Source: Methylobacterium organophilum (lineage in GTDB: Bacteria > Pseudomonadota > Alphaproteobacteria > Rhizobiales > Beijerinckiaceae). From it: DNA of 64,000 nt. Each line of letters starts with the position of its first letter. Position 1 is the stretch's first letter. The position numbers were made by a program, and so were the translations under genes. Shown one piece after another: positions 1 to 9,324 of this stretch. The DNA is taken from contig NZ_BPQV01000015.1 in NCBI RefSeq assembly GCF_022179465.1, positions 62,001 to 126,000 on the forward strand, in the 5' to 3' direction. Under the pieces are notes generated by a model. The model saw nothing but the letters and a program-made list of their open reading frames with translations. It ran no database searches and was not told the origin of the DNA.

Positions 1-526
1 CGTCACGGGACATCACCATGATGTCGGCCTGGGCGTAGACCGGATGCCGCACCTCCATGAGCTGCCGCATCGTCTCCTCCGGATCCTCGGTCTGGAGCAG
101 GGGGCGGGTGCCGCGCTTGCGCACCCGGCGCATCAGCACGTCGAGCTCCGCCTTGAGCCAGACCGAGACCCCGTCCGCGGCGATGCGGGTGCGGGTGGTC
201 TCGCGCATGAAGGCGCCCCCGCCCGTGGCGAGCACCATCGGGCCCTCGCGCAGCAGCCGCGCGATCACCCGCTCCTCGCCCTCGCGGAAGCTCGCCTCGC
301 CGTAGATCGCGAAGATGTCGGCGATGGTGAGGTTGGCCGCGGCCTCGATCTCGTGGTCGGCATCCTTGAACATCAGCCCGAGCCGGCTCGCGAGCCGGCG
401 CCCGACCGTGCTCTTCCCGGCGCCCATGAGACCGACGAGCACGATCGACCGGGCCCCGAGGCCACGGCGCAATCGCGCTTCGATCGGTTCGCCGGGCGGC
501 TCCGCCGGCGGTTCGGTCAAGGTCAT
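1..526 (-). CDS. aroK: Shikimate kinase (C-terminus beyond window edge)
   Basis: Shikimate kinase phosphorylates shikimate with ATP in the chorismate pathway in the cytoplasm. The reverse-strand frame is open from ATG 526 to the left edge (175 codons visible, stop outside). It shows the Walker A loop GLMGAGKSTVGRRLA near residues 33-47, the shikimate-binding DADHEIE, the ATGGGAF loop, and the RKRGTRPLL lid. The more upstream ATG at 537 hits a stop after four codons, so 526 is the first usable start. In many alphaproteobacteria aroB follows; it would lie outside the window. The gene is divergent from the small membrane protein and xerD. Confidence 0.95.
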   Translation of the reverse strand, partial: MTLTEPPAEPPGEPIEARLRRGLGARSIVLVGLMGAGKSTVGRRLASRLGLMFKDADHEIEAAANLTIADIFAIYGEASFREGEERVIARLLREGPMVLATGGGAFMRETTRTRIAADGVSVWLKAELDVLMRRVRKRGTRPLLQTEDPEETMRQLMEVRHPVYAQADIMVMSRD

Positions 527-684
527 CCGGGGGTCATAGACGGTTTTTCCGGGCGGGCGAAGCACCTGCTTGATCCGGCTTCACGGAGCCTGTGGCCTTC
601 CGGGCCTTGCCTTCGCCGTTGCCCCGTGGGATCGGAAAACCGGCCCCGCAGCGCGACTTGCCGTGCGCCCGGAGAGGTTGCCCT

Positions 685-837
685 TTGCCCACGCTGTTCC
701 GCTTCCTCGCCACGATCGCCATCCTGGCCGGACTGGTTTTCGCGGGCATGTTCGCCCTCGCCACCTTCGTGACGCCGACCCCGCGGGAGATGAGCGTGAC
801 CATCCCCGCCTCGAAGCTGCAGCCGGGGGCGAAGTGA
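685..837 (+). CDS. Small single-pass membrane protein, TTG start
   Basis: A 50-residue protein from TTG 685. A clear Shine-Dalgarno (GGAGAGG, 671-677) lies 7 nt upstream of that TTG and not upstream of the earlier in-frame ATG, so the TTG is preferred. One hydrophobic helix (about residues 8-28, [20 protein letters not shown]) is followed by a short extracytoplasmic tail rich in P, T and K. The stop overlaps the GTG of xerD (GTGA), implying translational coupling. I do not recognise a function. Short proteins of this kind sit between aroK and xerD in related genomes, but that is recollection, not shown here. Confidence 0.6.
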   Translation: MPTLFRFLATIAILAGLVFAGMFALATFVTPTPREMSVTIPASKLQPGAK

Positions 838-1811
838 GCCGCGCCCCCTCTCCGGCCACCGGAAAGGGGCAGGGGGCGCACGCGACGCAAGAGGACACGG
901 CGGCCCTCTTCCTCGACATGCTGGCGGCCGAGCGGGGCGCCGCGGGCAACACGCTCGCCGCCTATCGGCGCGACCTCGACGACTACCTCGCCCATCTCGA
1001 GGCGGCGGGCACCTCCCCGGAGGCGGCGGCGCCCGAGCAGGTCCGCGCCTATCTTGCGGGGCTGGAGACGCGCGGCCTGAAGGCCTCCTCCGCCGCCCGC
1101 CGGCTCTCCTGCATCCGCGGCTTCCACAAGTTCCTCTACGCCGAGGGGCATGCCGAGGGCGATCCGACCGCCCCGGTCTCCGGCCCGCGCCGGGCCAAGG
1201 GCCTGCCCAAGGTCCTGTCGGTGGCCGAGGTCGACGCGCTGCTGGCCTGCGCCCGGGAGCGGGCCGAGCAGGCCGGGCCGCCCGGCGAGCGCGCCCGGGC
1301 TCTGCGCCTGCTCTGCCTGCTGGAACTGCTCTACGCCACCGGCCTGCGCGTCTCCGAGCTGATCGCGCTGCCCCGCTCGGCGGCCGCGACCCGGGAGCGG
1401 CATCTCGTGGTCAAGGGCAAGGGCGGCCGCGAGCGCCTGGTGCCGCTCACCGAGATCGCCCGGGCGACGATGCGGAGCCATCTCGCCCATCTGCCGGGGG
1501 ACGGCCCCTGGCTGTTTCCCGCCGACAGCGAGAGCGGCCATCTGACCCGGCAGGCCTTCGCCCGCGACCTGAAGGTCGCCGGCGCCGCGGCCGGCATCCG
1601 CGCCGACCGCATCAGCCCCCACGTCCTGCGCCACGCCTTCGCGAGCCATCTCCTGCAGAACGGCGCCGACCTGCGCATCGTGCAGGAGCTCCTGGGGCAC
1701 GCCGACATCTCGACGACCCAGATCTATACCCACGTCCTCGACGCCCGGCTGAAGGGCATGGTGCGCGACCTGCACCCGCTCAACGACGCGCCGGACGAAC
1801 CAAGTTCCTGA
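834..1811 (+). CDS. xerD: Tyrosine recombinase XerD
   Basis: Site-specific recombinase that, with XerC, resolves chromosome dimers at dif during division. From GTG 834 the protein is 325 residues, slightly longer than the usual about 300. An N-terminal SAM-like core-binding domain (about residues 20-105) precedes the catalytic domain. The catalytic set is complete: R172 (in ATGLRVSEL), K196 (GKGGRER), H263 and R266 (HVLRH), H289 ([10 protein letters not shown]) and nucleophile Y298 (IYTHV). The GTG overlaps the stop of the upstream small gene. The first 20 or so residues look non-conserved, so a later start is possible. Location next to aroK fits the housekeeping XerD rather than a mobile-element integrase. 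Confidence 0.9.
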   Translation: MSRAPSPATGKGQGAHATQEDTAALFLDMLAAERGAAGNTLAAYRRDLDDYLAHLEAAGTSPEAAAPEQVRAYLAGLETRGLKASSAARRLSCIRGFHKFLYAEGHAEGDPTAPVSGPRRAKGLPKVLSVAEVDALLACARERAEQAGPPGERARALRLLCLLELLYATGLRVSELIALPRSAAATRERHLVVKGKGGRERLVPLTEIARATMRSHLAHLPGDGPWLFPADSESGHLTRQAFARDLKVAGAAAGIRADRISPHVLRHAFASHLLQNGADLRIVQELLGHADISTTQIYTHVLDARLKGMVRDLHPLNDAPDEPSS

Positions 1812-1828
1812 AGAAACGGTTTGGTTTC

Positions 1829-3637
1829 TTGCTAAAACTATCTCTTTTGCCGGCTTTTCTTCTGCTCTGGCCCCTGGCCGCCGGTGCGGCGGGGCAGGGG
1901 GGCGAGAGCGATCTGGCGCGGCGTCTCGCCGATCCCGGGCAGCAGGTGCTGCAGACCCTCGACTATGCCAACACCCGCTATTCCAGGCTCGACCAGATCA
2001 CCGCGGAGAATGTCGGGCGGCTCAGGGTCGCCTGGACCTACTCGACCGGCGTGCTGCGCGGCCACGAGGGCGCGCCCCTCGTCGTGGGCAACGTCATGTA
2101 TGTCCACACCCCCTTTCCCAACACGGTGACGGCGCTCGACCTCGACCATGACGGGCGGATCCTGTGGCGCTACGAGCCACGGCAGGACGCGAACGTCGTC
2201 GCGGTGATGTGCTGCGACACGGTCAACCGCGGGCTCGCCTATGCCGACGGCGCCATCCTGCTGCACCAGGCGGACACCACCCTGGTCTCGCTCGACGCCC
2301 GGACCGGCGCGGTCAACTGGTCGGTCAAGAACGGTGATCCGTCCAAGGGCGAGACCAACACCGCCACCGTGCTCCCGGTGAAGGACAAGGTCATCGTCGG
2401 CATCGCCGGCGGCGAGTACGGCGCCCGCTGCCACGTCACCGCCTACAGCCTGAAGGACGGCAAGCGCCTCTGGCGCGCCTATGCCACCGGGCCGGATGCC
2501 GACCTCCTGGTCGATCCCGAGACGACCACCGCCCTGGGCAAGCCGATCGGCAAGGACTCTTCGCTGAAGAGCTGGGACGGCGACCAGTGGACGATCGGCG
2601 GCGGCTGCAGCTGGGGCTGGTTCTCCTACGACCCGGAGCTGAACCTGGTCTATTACGGCACCGGCAATCCCTCGACCTGGAACCCGGCCCAGCGCCCGGG
2701 CGACAACAAATGGGCGATGACGATCGTCGCCCGCGACCCCGATACCGGCCTAGCCCGCTGGCTCTACCAGATGACGCCCCACGACCAGTGGGACTATGAC
2801 GGCGTCAACGAGATGATCCTCACCGACCAGACTGTCGGGGGGCGCGACCGCAAGCTCCTCACCCATTTCGACCGCAACGGCTTCGGCTACACCCTCGACC
2901 GGGCCACGGGCGAACTGGTCACGGCCGAAAAATTCGATCCGAGCGTGAACTGGGCCGCGCGGATCGAGACGGATCCGAAGGCTCCGGATTACGGCCGCCC
3001 GGTCCTCGACAAGCGCTACGCGACGGAGGCGGCGGGCGAGGACGAGGTGACCAAGGGCATCTGCCCGGCCGCCCTCGGCGCCAAGAACGAGCAGCCGGCC
3101 GCCTTCTCGCCGAAGACCGGCCTGTTCTACGTGCCGACCAACCACATCTGCATGGATTACGAGGCGTTCCACGTCTCCTTCACCCCGGGCCAGCCCTATG
3201 TCGGGGCGACCCTGACGCTGATGCCGCCGCCGGGCACCGAGCGCACGGGCAACCTCGTCGCCTGGGACAATATCGCGGGCCGGATCGTCTGGTCCCTGCC
3301 CGAGCCCTTCTCGGTCTGGTCGGGCACCCTCGCCACCGCCGGCGGCGTCGTCTTCTACGGGACGCTTGAGGGCTGGCTGAAGGCGGTCGATGCCGGCACG
3401 GGCAAGGAACTCTACCGGTTCAAGACGCCGTCGGGCATCGTCGGCAACCCGATGACCTTCCTGCACGGCGGCAAGCAATACGTGGCGGTGCTCTCGGGCG
3501 TGGGCGGCTGGGCCGGCATCGGCCTCGCCGCGGGCCTGACCGATCCCGCGGACGGCTCCGGCGCGGTCGGCGGCTATGCCGCCCTGTCGCGCTACACGGC
3601 GCCGGGCGGCCAGCTCACGGTCTTCGCCCTGCCGTGA
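1829..3637 (+). CDS. xoxF: Lanthanide-type PQQ methanol dehydrogenase XoxF
   Basis: Periplasmic PQQ enzyme oxidising methanol (and often formaldehyde), passing electrons to cytochrome c. It has 602 residues, the XoxF family length, starting at TTG 1829, 17 nt after xerD. The N-terminus is a Sec signal peptide ending near AAGAAG. The adjacent-cysteine disulfide is at C128-C129. In the [10 protein letters not shown] stretch, D322 is the catalytic Asp and D324 is the extra Asp that coordinates the lanthanide; calcium-type MxaF has Ala there. The eight W-motif propeller repeats end in [14 protein letters not shown]. No cytochrome xoxG or xoxJ lies beside it, so this is a solitary copy, as known for some Methylobacterium xoxF paralogues. 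The RBS is weak, so the start is moderately certain. Confidence 0.92.
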   Translation: MLKLSLLPAFLLLWPLAAGAAGQGGESDLARRLADPGQQVLQTLDYANTRYSRLDQITAENVGRLRVAWTYSTGVLRGHEGAPLVVGNVMYVHTPFPNTVTALDLDHDGRILWRYEPRQDANVVAVMCCDTVNRGLAYADGAILLHQADTTLVSLDARTGAVNWSVKNGDPSKGETNTATVLPVKDKVIVGIAGGEYGARCHVTAYSLKDGKRLWRAYATGPDADLLVDPETTTALGKPIGKDSSLKSWDGDQWTIGGGCSWGWFSYDPELNLVYYGTGNPSTWNPAQRPGDNKWAMTIVARDPDTGLARWLYQMTPHDQWDYDGVNEMILTDQTVGGRDRKLLTHFDRNGFGYTLDRATGELVTAEKFDPSVNWAARIETDPKAPDYGRPVLDKRYATEAAGEDEVTKGICPAALGAKNEQPAAFSPKTGLFYVPTNHICMDYEAFHVSFTPGQPYVGATLTLMPPPGTERTGNLVAWDNIAGRIVWSLPEPFSVWSGTLATAGGVVFYGTLEGWLKAVDAGTGKELYRFKTPSGIVGNPMTFLHGGKQYVAVLSGVGGWAGIGLAAGLTDPADGSGAVGGYAALSRYTAPGGQLTVFALP

Positions 3638-3726
3638 CGGCCGGGGCCCTCCCGTCCCGGATGCTTGAGGCGCGCGCGCGGCCGGTCTATCCGGTCCTGT
3701 CACGGAGAGCAGGTCCTGTCGTCGGC

Positions 3727-4482
3727 ATGACAGCGTGGAAATCCGCGGTCGCGCGCGCCTTCGACGGGGCGGCGGCCTATGACGGCTCGGCGCGGGTGCA
3801 GGCGCTCGTCGCGCGCGCCCTCGCCGAGGCGGTCGCGGCGCGCAAGCCCGCTGCCGCCAGCGTGCTTGAGATCGGCTGCGGCACCGGCCTGCTCACGGCG
3901 GCGCTCCTGCCCCGCCTCGCCCACGAATCCTGGCTCGCCACCGACATCGCCCCGGCCATGATCGGCCGCTGCCGGGCACGGCTCGGCGCGGTTCCGGGCC
4001 TGCGCCATGCCGTCATGGACGGCGAGCGTCCGGCGCTCGCCCCCGGCTTCGACCTCGTGGTGTCGAGCCTGGCCGCGCAATGGTTCCTCGATCAGCCCGC
4101 CGCCTTCCGGGGGCTCGCCGGCCTGCTGCGGCCGGACGGCCTCCTGGCGGTCGCGACCTTGGTCGAGGGCACCTTCGCCGAGTGGCGGGCGGCGCACGAG
4201 GCCCTCGGCCTGCCCTGTGCCACCCCCCGCTTCCCGCCCGCCGAAGCCCTGGCCGGGCTTGCGATCGAGGGCTGCACCACCGACCTCACCCTCGAGCGCG
4301 TGGGCGAGCGCCACGCGGACGGCACCGCCTTCCTGCAGGCCTTGCGGGCGATCGGCGCCCAGACCGGGCGGTCGGCGCCCCTCTCGCCCGGAGCGCTCCG
4401 GCGGGTCCTGCGCCGGTTCGAGGCGCAGGGCGCGTCCGTCACCTACGCGGTCGCCACCCTGCTGGTGCGCCGCGCCGGCTGA
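3727..4482 (+). CDS. bioC: BioC-like SAM-dependent methyltransferase
   Basis: A 251-residue class I methyltransferase resembling malonyl-ACP O-methyltransferase, which primes biotin pimeloyl synthesis in the cytoplasm. The N-terminus has the BioC pattern (K..VARAFDGAAAYD...A.VQ) directly after ATG 3727, so the upstream extension from GTG 3634 is not favoured. SAM-binding motif I is LEIGCGTGLLT near residues 47-57, followed by an acidic motif II region (ATDIAPAM) and DLVVSSLAAQWFLD. No other bio genes are adjacent, so the role in biotin synthesis is inferred from similarity. A different small-molecule methyltransferase remains possible. Confidence 0.7.
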   Translation: MTAWKSAVARAFDGAAAYDGSARVQALVARALAEAVAARKPAAASVLEIGCGTGLLTAALLPRLAHESWLATDIAPAMIGRCRARLGAVPGLRHAVMDGERPALAPGFDLVVSSLAAQWFLDQPAAFRGLAGLLRPDGLLAVATLVEGTFAEWRAAHEALGLPCATPRFPPAEALAGLAIEGCTTDLTLERVGERHADGTAFLQALRAIGAQTGRSAPLSPGALRRVLRRFEAQGASVTYAVATLLVRRAG

Positions 4483-4614
4483 GGGAGGCTCTGTGCGCGT
4501 TCGGCGACGATCGGAGAATCCGGCCGTTTTCCGGCCACATCGCCGCCCATCTCTCTTGCGAGGGGGCCGGCTTCCGTCCTTGATGCCCTTACCCGTGGTC
4601 CGGAGCGATCCTCG

Positions 4615-5754
4615 ATGACCGCCCTCTCCCCGTCGGCGCTGGAGATGCGCCTGCGGCAGCAGGCCCTGTTGTCCGATTTCGGCCTGGAGGCCCTGCGCGC
4701 GACCGAGCTCCTGCCCCTGCTCCAGAAGGCGACCGAGCTCTGCGCCGAGGGCATGAACGCGCAGTTCTGCAAGGCGCTCGAATATCAGGCGGCCCAGGAT
4801 CTCCTGCTCGTCTGCGCCGGCATCGGCTGGAGCCCGGACGTGATCGGCAAGGCGACGATCGGGGCCGATCTGGCCTCGCCCGCCGGCTTCGCCCTCAAGA
4901 CCGGCCGCCCGGTCATCTCGAATCACCTGCAGGGCGAGACCCGCTTCCGGACCCCGTCGCTGATGGCCGCCCACGGCATCCGGCGGGCGATCAACGTGCT
5001 CATCACCAATGCCGACGGCCATTACGGCGTGCTGGAGGTGGACGACACCCGCGAGGGCATGTTCGAGGAGGCCGACGTCGCCTTCATGCAGGGCTTCGCC
5101 AACCTGCTCGGCGGCGCGATTGAGCGCCTGCGGGCCGAGGCGCGCCTCAAGGCGGCGCTGGAGCGCCAGGACCTGCTCGGCCGCGAGATGAGCCACCGGG
5201 TCAAGAACAGCCTCGCCGTGGTCGCCGGGCTGCTCGCGCTGCAGGCGCGGGGCTCGGACAACAAGGACGTCCAGAACGCCCTGGCCGATGCCCGCACCCG
5301 GGTCGAGGCGGTGGCGCAGGTCCATGACCAGCTCTGGCGTCAGCCGGACGTGACGCGCTTCGACCTCTGCGACTTCCTGGAATCGCTCTGCGCCAAGCTG
5401 CAGGAGAGCGCCGGCCTGCACCGGCTCGTCTGCCGGGCGCAGGCCCTCTCTCTTCCCGCGGACCTCGCGATCCCCCTCGGCCTGTTCGTGAACGAGCTCG
5501 TCACCAACGCGATCAAGTACGCCTATGGCGAGGGCGCGGGCGAGATCCGCATCGAGGCGAGCGCGCCGGCGGAGGGCGGCCTGACCATCGCCGTCTCCGA
5601 CGACGGGATCGGCCTGCCGGAGGGGTTCGAGCCCGCCAAGGCGAGGGCGAGCCTCGGCATGCGGGTCATCGTCAACCTCGCCCGGCAGCTCAACGGCACC
5701 CTCGCGGTCGTTCCGGGGAAGGGCGCCCGCTTCGAGCTGCGCATGGCCCCTTAG
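4615..5754 (+). CDS. GAF-domain sensor histidine kinase (HisKA_2/HWE type)
   Basis: A 379-residue soluble kinase with no membrane segment. An N-terminal GAF domain (about residues 20-165) is followed by the dimerisation/phosphoacceptor segment REMSHRVKNSLAVV, with H194 as the likely phosphorylated residue. The HATPase region has the N-box ELVTNAIKYA (N298), the G1 box DDGIGLP and the G2-like ASLGMRV. The HxxKNxL arrangement places it in the HisKA_2 family common in alphaproteobacteria, several of which feed the PhyR general stress pathway. That link is inference; no cognate receiver is adjacent. It is convergent with the oxalate module across a strong hairpin at 5781-5813. Confidence 0.88.
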   Translation: MTALSPSALEMRLRQQALLSDFGLEALRATELLPLLQKATELCAEGMNAQFCKALEYQAAQDLLLVCAGIGWSPDVIGKATIGADLASPAGFALKTGRPVISNHLQGETRFRTPSLMAAHGIRRAINVLITNADGHYGVLEVDDTREGMFEEADVAFMQGFANLLGGAIERLRAEARLKAALERQDLLGREMSHRVKNSLAVVAGLLALQARGSDNKDVQNALADARTRVEAVAQVHDQLWRQPDVTRFDLCDFLESLCAKLQESAGLHRLVCRAQALSLPADLAIPLGLFVNELVTNAIKYAYGEGAGEIRIEASAPAEGGLTIAVSDDGIGLPEGFEPAKARASLGMRVIVNLARQLNGTLAVVPGKGARFELRMAP

Positions 5755-5780
5755 GGGCGGGGCGGAGGGTTCGTTTCGGC

Positions 5781-5813
5781 CGCTCCCTCGAACCGCGCGG
5801 GTTCGAGGGAGCG
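5781..5813. terminator. Strong hairpin between convergent genes
   Basis: A perfect 14-bp inverted repeat (5781-5794 with 5800-5813) with a 5-nt GCGCG loop lies between the stops of the histidine kinase (5754) and the oxalyl-CoA synthetase (5825). There is no U-tract on either side. Its position suggests a bidirectional terminator or mRNA 3'-end stabiliser. Confidence 0.7.
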
Positions 5814-5824
5814 AAGGGGCCGGA

Positions 5825-7351
5825 TCAGGCGAGCCCGAGCTTCTGGGCGAGGCCGATGCGCTGGAGCTTGCCGGTGGCGCCCTTCGGGATCTCGTCGAGG
5901 ATCAGGATCTTGGCGGGCACCTTGAAGGCGGCGAGCCGCTCCGAGGCGAAGCCGCGGATGTCCTTCTCCAGCGCCTCGACGCCCTCGCGCAGCACGATCG
6001 CGGCGGCGACGTCCTCGCCGAGCTTGTCGTGCGGCATGGCGAAGGTCACGCATTGCGACACGGCCGGATGGTCCATCAGGATCTCGTCCACCTCCCGCGG
6101 CGAGATCTTCTCGCCGCCGCGGTTGATGATCTCCTTCAGGCGGCCGGTGATGGTGAGATAGCCCTCCGGGCTGAGCACGCCCTGATCGCCGGTGCGGAAC
6201 CAGCCCTGCTTGGTGAAGGCGTCCGCATTGGCCTTCTCGTTGTTCTCGTAGCCCGCCATCACGTTGTCGCCGCGGATCACGATCTCGCCGGGCTCGCCGG
6301 CGGGCAGGGGCTCGCCGTCGAGGTCGACCACCGCGATCTCCGGGCCGGCCGCGAGACCGACGCAGCCGGCATAGTGGGGCTTCGGCGGCAGCGGGTTCGA
6401 GGCCATCTGGTGCGAGGCCTCGGTCATGCCGTAGGCCTCGATCACCGGGGCGCCGAAGGCCTCCTCCAGCTCCTTGAGCACCTGCGGCGGCAGGGAGGAG
6501 GAGGAGGAGCGGATGAAGCGCAGCTTCGTCGCCTCGATCACCTCGCGGTTGCGCGAGGCGCGGCCCAGGATCGCCTGGTGCATGGTCGGCACGGCCGTGT
6601 ACCAGGTCGGCTTCACCTCCGACATCCAGGCGAAGAACTTGAGGGCGTTGAAGCCCGGGGTGCAGGAGACCTGGCCCCCCGCCGAGAGCGGCGCGAGGAT
6701 GCCGGCGATCAGGCCGTGGATGTGGAACAGCGGCATGATGTTCAGGCCGCGATCCTCGGCGGTGAAGGCCAGGGTCTGCCGGATGTTGCGGGCCGAGGCG
6801 CAGACGTTCGACTGCTTGAGCGGCACGATCTTCGGGCGGGAGGTCGTGCCCGAGGTGTGCAGCACGAGGGCGAGGTCGTCGGCCGCGGCCGGGCCGCCCT
6901 GCGCCGGGGCGCCGACGCCCGCGCCGGCAAACGACAGGGTGAAGCTGCCCGCGCCCTGGTCCGGCGTCGGGGTCAGGCGGGCCACCGGCACGCCGAGCTT
7001 CTGCGCCACGCCGACGGCCGGGGATTCCTCGCCGTCGAGGGCGACCAGGAGCTTCGCCCGGAGGTCGCTCATGTAGAACTCGAACTCGTCCGCCTTGTAG
7101 GACGGGTTCAGGGGCGCCGAGGTGGTGCCGGCGGCGATCGCGATGAAGGCCGCGGCCATTTCCGGCCCGTTGGGGAGCACGATGGCGACGCGGTCGCCGC
7201 GCCCGATGCCCTGGGCGTTCAGGTCGGCGATGGTGCGGTCCGTCAGGGCGCGCAGCTGGCCGAAGGTGAGCGGCACGCCGCCGGGGCTCGACAGGGCCGT
7301 GGCGTCGTCGGCGCCGGTCTTGATCAGGTCGAGAAGGGTGGTTGCGGCCAC
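5825..7351 (-). CDS. Oxalate-CoA ligase (oxalyl-CoA synthetase, AAE3-like)
   Basis: An acyl-adenylate-forming ligase of 508 residues, probably activating oxalate to oxalyl-CoA with ATP. The start is GTG 7351: an AAGGAGG sequence ends 5 nt upstream, whereas the frame simply runs open further up. Motifs in order are TSGTTSRPK (A3), PLFHIHGLI, a run of five serines before LPP, YGMTEASHQ (A5), RTGDQG (A7) and PKGATGKLQR (A10). The Ser-rich segment and PLFHIHG resemble plant/yeast AAE3-Pcs60 oxalyl-CoA synthetases. Context supports this: it is the last gene after antiporter, hydrolase and PanE2-like reductase, 32 nt behind the reductase. A generic fatty-acid or malonate ligase is less likely. Confidence 0.85.
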   Translation of the reverse strand: MAATTLLDLIKTGADDATALSSPGGVPLTFGQLRALTDRTIADLNAQGIGRGDRVAIVLPNGPEMAAAFIAIAAGTTSAPLNPSYKADEFEFYMSDLRAKLLVALDGEESPAVGVAQKLGVPVARLTPTPDQGAGSFTLSFAGAGVGAPAQGGPAAADDLALVLHTSGTTSRPKIVPLKQSNVCASARNIRQTLAFTAEDRGLNIMPLFHIHGLIAGILAPLSAGGQVSCTPGFNALKFFAWMSEVKPTWYTAVPTMHQAILGRASRNREVIEATKLRFIRSSSSSLPPQVLKELEEAFGAPVIEAYGMTEASHQMASNPLPPKPHYAGCVGLAAGPEIAVVDLDGEPLPAGEPGEIVIRGDNVMAGYENNEKANADAFTKQGWFRTGDQGVLSPEGYLTITGRLKEIINRGGEKISPREVDEILMDHPAVSQCVTFAMPHDKLGEDVAAAIVLREGVEALEKDIRGFASERLAAFKVPAKILILDEIPKGATGKLQRIGLAQKLGLA

Positions 7352-7383
7352 GACGGCCTCCTTGAGCAAGGGATGAGAAGGGG

Positions 7384-8391
7384 TCAGGCGGGCTGGATCG
7401 CGAGGCGGCCCTGGGCCTTGTCGAGGCTCTGGGCGAGAAGCCGCATCAGCGAGAAGACGCTGTCGATATGCGGGGTCGGCGTGTTGGTGAGGCGGCCGAG
7501 CTCGATCACCGAGCCGACCAGCGCCTCCAGCTCGATCGGCCGTCCGGCCTCGACGTCCTGCAGCATCGAGGTCTTGTGCGCGCCGACCTTCTCGGCACCG
7601 GCGATGCGCTTCTCGATGCCGAGGCGGAAGGTGACGCCCAGGGTGTTCGCGATGGTCTCGGCCTCGCGCATCATCTCCGCGGCGAGGGCGCGGCTGTCGG
7701 GGAAGCGGCAGATCTCCTCCAGCGTCGCGTGGGTCAGGGCGGAGATCGGGTTGAAGCTGAGATTGCCCCAGAGCTTGAGCCAGATCTCGGCGCGGATATC
7801 CGTGGTCACCGGCGCGCGGAAGCCGGCCTTGCCGAGGCGCTGCGACAGCGCCAGCACCCGCTCGGACTTCGAGCCGTCGAGCTCGCCCAGCCCGAAGCGG
7901 TTGCCCTCGATCACCTTCACGGTGCCGGGATCCGTCAGCACGGTCGCGGGATAGACCACGCTGCCGATGACGTGCTTCGGGTCGAGATTGTCGGCGATCA
8001 GGCCGCCGGGATCGGCGCTCTCCAGGCGGGTGCCGGCATAGCTGCCGCCATGGCCGCCGAGGAAGTACCACCACGGGATCCCGTTCTGCATCGTCACGAC
8101 CACGGTGTCGGGGCCGATCAGGTGCTTGAGGTCGGCGGCGATGGGGCCGACTTGATGCGCCTTGACGGTGAGCAGCACCACCTCGTGCGGGCCCGCCTCC
8201 TCCATGGAGCGCGTCGCCTTCACGTTGCGGGCGTGGATTTCCCGCCCGTCCTCCTCGATCAGCCGCATGCCGTTCTCGGCGATGGCGGCCGCGTTGGAGC
8301 GGGCGATGAAGGTGACGTCCTCGCCGGCTTCCGCCAGCCTCACGCCGAGATAGCCGCCGATGGCGCCTGCGCCGACGATCGCGATGCTCAT
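7384..8391 (-). CDS. panE2: PanE2-like oxalyl-CoA reductase (ketopantoate reductase family)
   Basis: A 335-residue NADPH-dependent reductase of the ketopantoate reductase fold. It begins at ATG 8391 with the nucleotide-binding GAGAIGGYLGVRLAEAG (residues 7-23). The family Lys is seen in TVKAHQ and the C-terminal domain holds KLWGNLSFNPISALT. In Methylobacterium extorquens a protein annotated as 2-dehydropantoate 2-reductase (PanE2) was shown to reduce oxalyl-CoA to glyoxylate in oxalate assimilation. The adjacent oxalyl-CoA synthetase and oxalate antiporter make that role more likely here than pantothenate synthesis. The assignment rests on context; sequence alone says only ketopantoate-reductase family. 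Confidence 0.82.
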   Translation of the reverse strand: MSIAIVGAGAIGGYLGVRLAEAGEDVTFIARSNAAAIAENGMRLIEEDGREIHARNVKATRSMEEAGPHEVVLLTVKAHQVGPIAADLKHLIGPDTVVVTMQNGIPWWYFLGGHGGSYAGTRLESADPGGLIADNLDPKHVIGSVVYPATVLTDPGTVKVIEGNRFGLGELDGSKSERVLALSQRLGKAGFRAPVTTDIRAEIWLKLWGNLSFNPISALTHATLEEICRFPDSRALAAEMMREAETIANTLGVTFRLGIEKRIAGAEKVGAHKTSMLQDVEAGRPIELEALVGSVIELGRLTNTPTPHIDSVFSLMRLLAQSLDKAQGRLAIQPA

Positions 8392-8437
8392 GATCCGTGT
8401 CCGCTTCTCAAACCGTGTCAGCTCTTGAACTGCGGAT

Positions 8438-8457
8438 CCCGGGCAGAGGTGCCCGGG
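8438..8457. other. Hairpin between FAH-family gene and panE2
   Basis: A perfect 8-bp inverted repeat (CCCGGGCA / TGCCCGGG) with a 4-nt loop lies in the 164-nt gap between two genes of the oxalate operon. It could partially terminate transcription or set differential mRNA stability; no U-tract follows. Confidence 0.45.
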
Positions 8458-8555
8458 CTCCCTGTCGTCGCCCGGCGGGTCGGCAGGGCGCATTCTTCAT
8501 TCAATCCCGCGGCGCACAGTTCCGCCCCGCGGGCCGTCCCGTTCAACCCCGACTT

Positions 8556-9320
8556 TCAGACGAAGGTGTTGGTGAGGATGCCGATCCCGTCGATCGCGAC
8601 CTCGACGGTCGCGCCCTTCGGGATCGGGCCGGAGCCGATCGAGGTGCCGCAGGCGATCACGTCCCCGGGCTCGAGGGTCATGCCCTGGGAGAGCATCGAG
8701 ACGAGCCGGGCCGCGGGGAAGATCATGTCCGACACCGGGTAGTTCTGCCGTTCGCGCCCGTTGACCAGGGTGCGCACGGTCAGCGTGGCGGGGTCGAGAC
8801 CGGTGGCGATCACCGGGCCGAAGGGGCCGAAGCCGTCGAGTCCCTTGGAACGGCACCACTGGGCGAAGCTCGGATCCGCCTTGAGGATGGGCAGGGCGGT
8901 GACGTCGTTCACGCAGGTATAGCCGAAGATATGCGCGACGGCCTCCGCCTCCGTCACGTCGCGGGCGGCCTTGCCGATCACGATGCCGAGCTCGCCCTCG
9001 TAGAGCGCCCGGCCCGCGGCCTCCGGCACGGGGATGGCGGCGCCGGACGCGGCGTAGCTGTTGGCGGGCTTGAGCAGGAACAGGGGCGCCTCGGGGATCG
9101 CCAGTTCCTGCTTCTCCGCCATCGCCCGGAAGTTGTTCCAGAGCGCGATGAACTTGGAGGGCCGGCAGGGCAGGCCGACGGTCACCTCGGCGAGATCGAG
9201 GACGGCGCCGGTCGGCACGGGCGTGCCGAACAGGTCGCCCTCGTGCACCGCGATCCGCGTGCCGTCGAGGCGGCCGAACCCGGCCGCCCCGTCCCGTGTG
9301 AAGCCGATCCAGTGGGCCAT
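8556..9320 (-). CDS. Fumarylacetoacetate hydrolase (FAH) family protein
   Basis: A 254-residue soluble enzyme of the FAH fold, whose members hydrolyse or decarboxylate beta-dicarbonyl and 2-oxo acids at a divalent metal. Metal-ligand acids are seen in LYEGELGIVIGK and in FGYTCVNDVTA; the C-terminal GDVIACGTSIGSG loop is typical. It starts at ATG 9320, 4 nt after the antiporter stop, so it is co-transcribed with the oxalate genes. Its substrate is unknown. An oxaloacetate decarboxylase or acylpyruvase activity would make sense beside oxalate metabolism, but nothing in the sequence proves it. Confidence 0.85.
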   Translation of the reverse strand: MAHWIGFTRDGAAGFGRLDGTRIAVHEGDLFGTPVPTGAVLDLAEVTVGLPCRPSKFIALWNNFRAMAEKQELAIPEAPLFLLKPANSYAASGAAIPVPEAAGRALYEGELGIVIGKAARDVTEAEAVAHIFGYTCVNDVTALPILKADPSFAQWCRSKGLDGFGPFGPVIATGLDPATLTVRTLVNGRERQNYPVSDMIFPAARLVSMLSQGMTLEPGDVIACGTSIGSGPIPKGATVEVAIDGIGILTNTFV

Positions 9321-9324
9321 GGCG

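Noticed and set aside
5781-5813. CRISPR or repeat array
   Set aside because: Single inverted repeats occur at several gene ends, but nowhere did I see regularly spaced direct repeats with spacers.
7384-8391. Pantothenate-pathway ketopantoate reductase (panE)
   Set aside because: The fold fits, but the operon with oxalyl-CoA synthetase and OxlT makes oxalyl-CoA reductase the better assignment. The enzyme activity is still unproven here.
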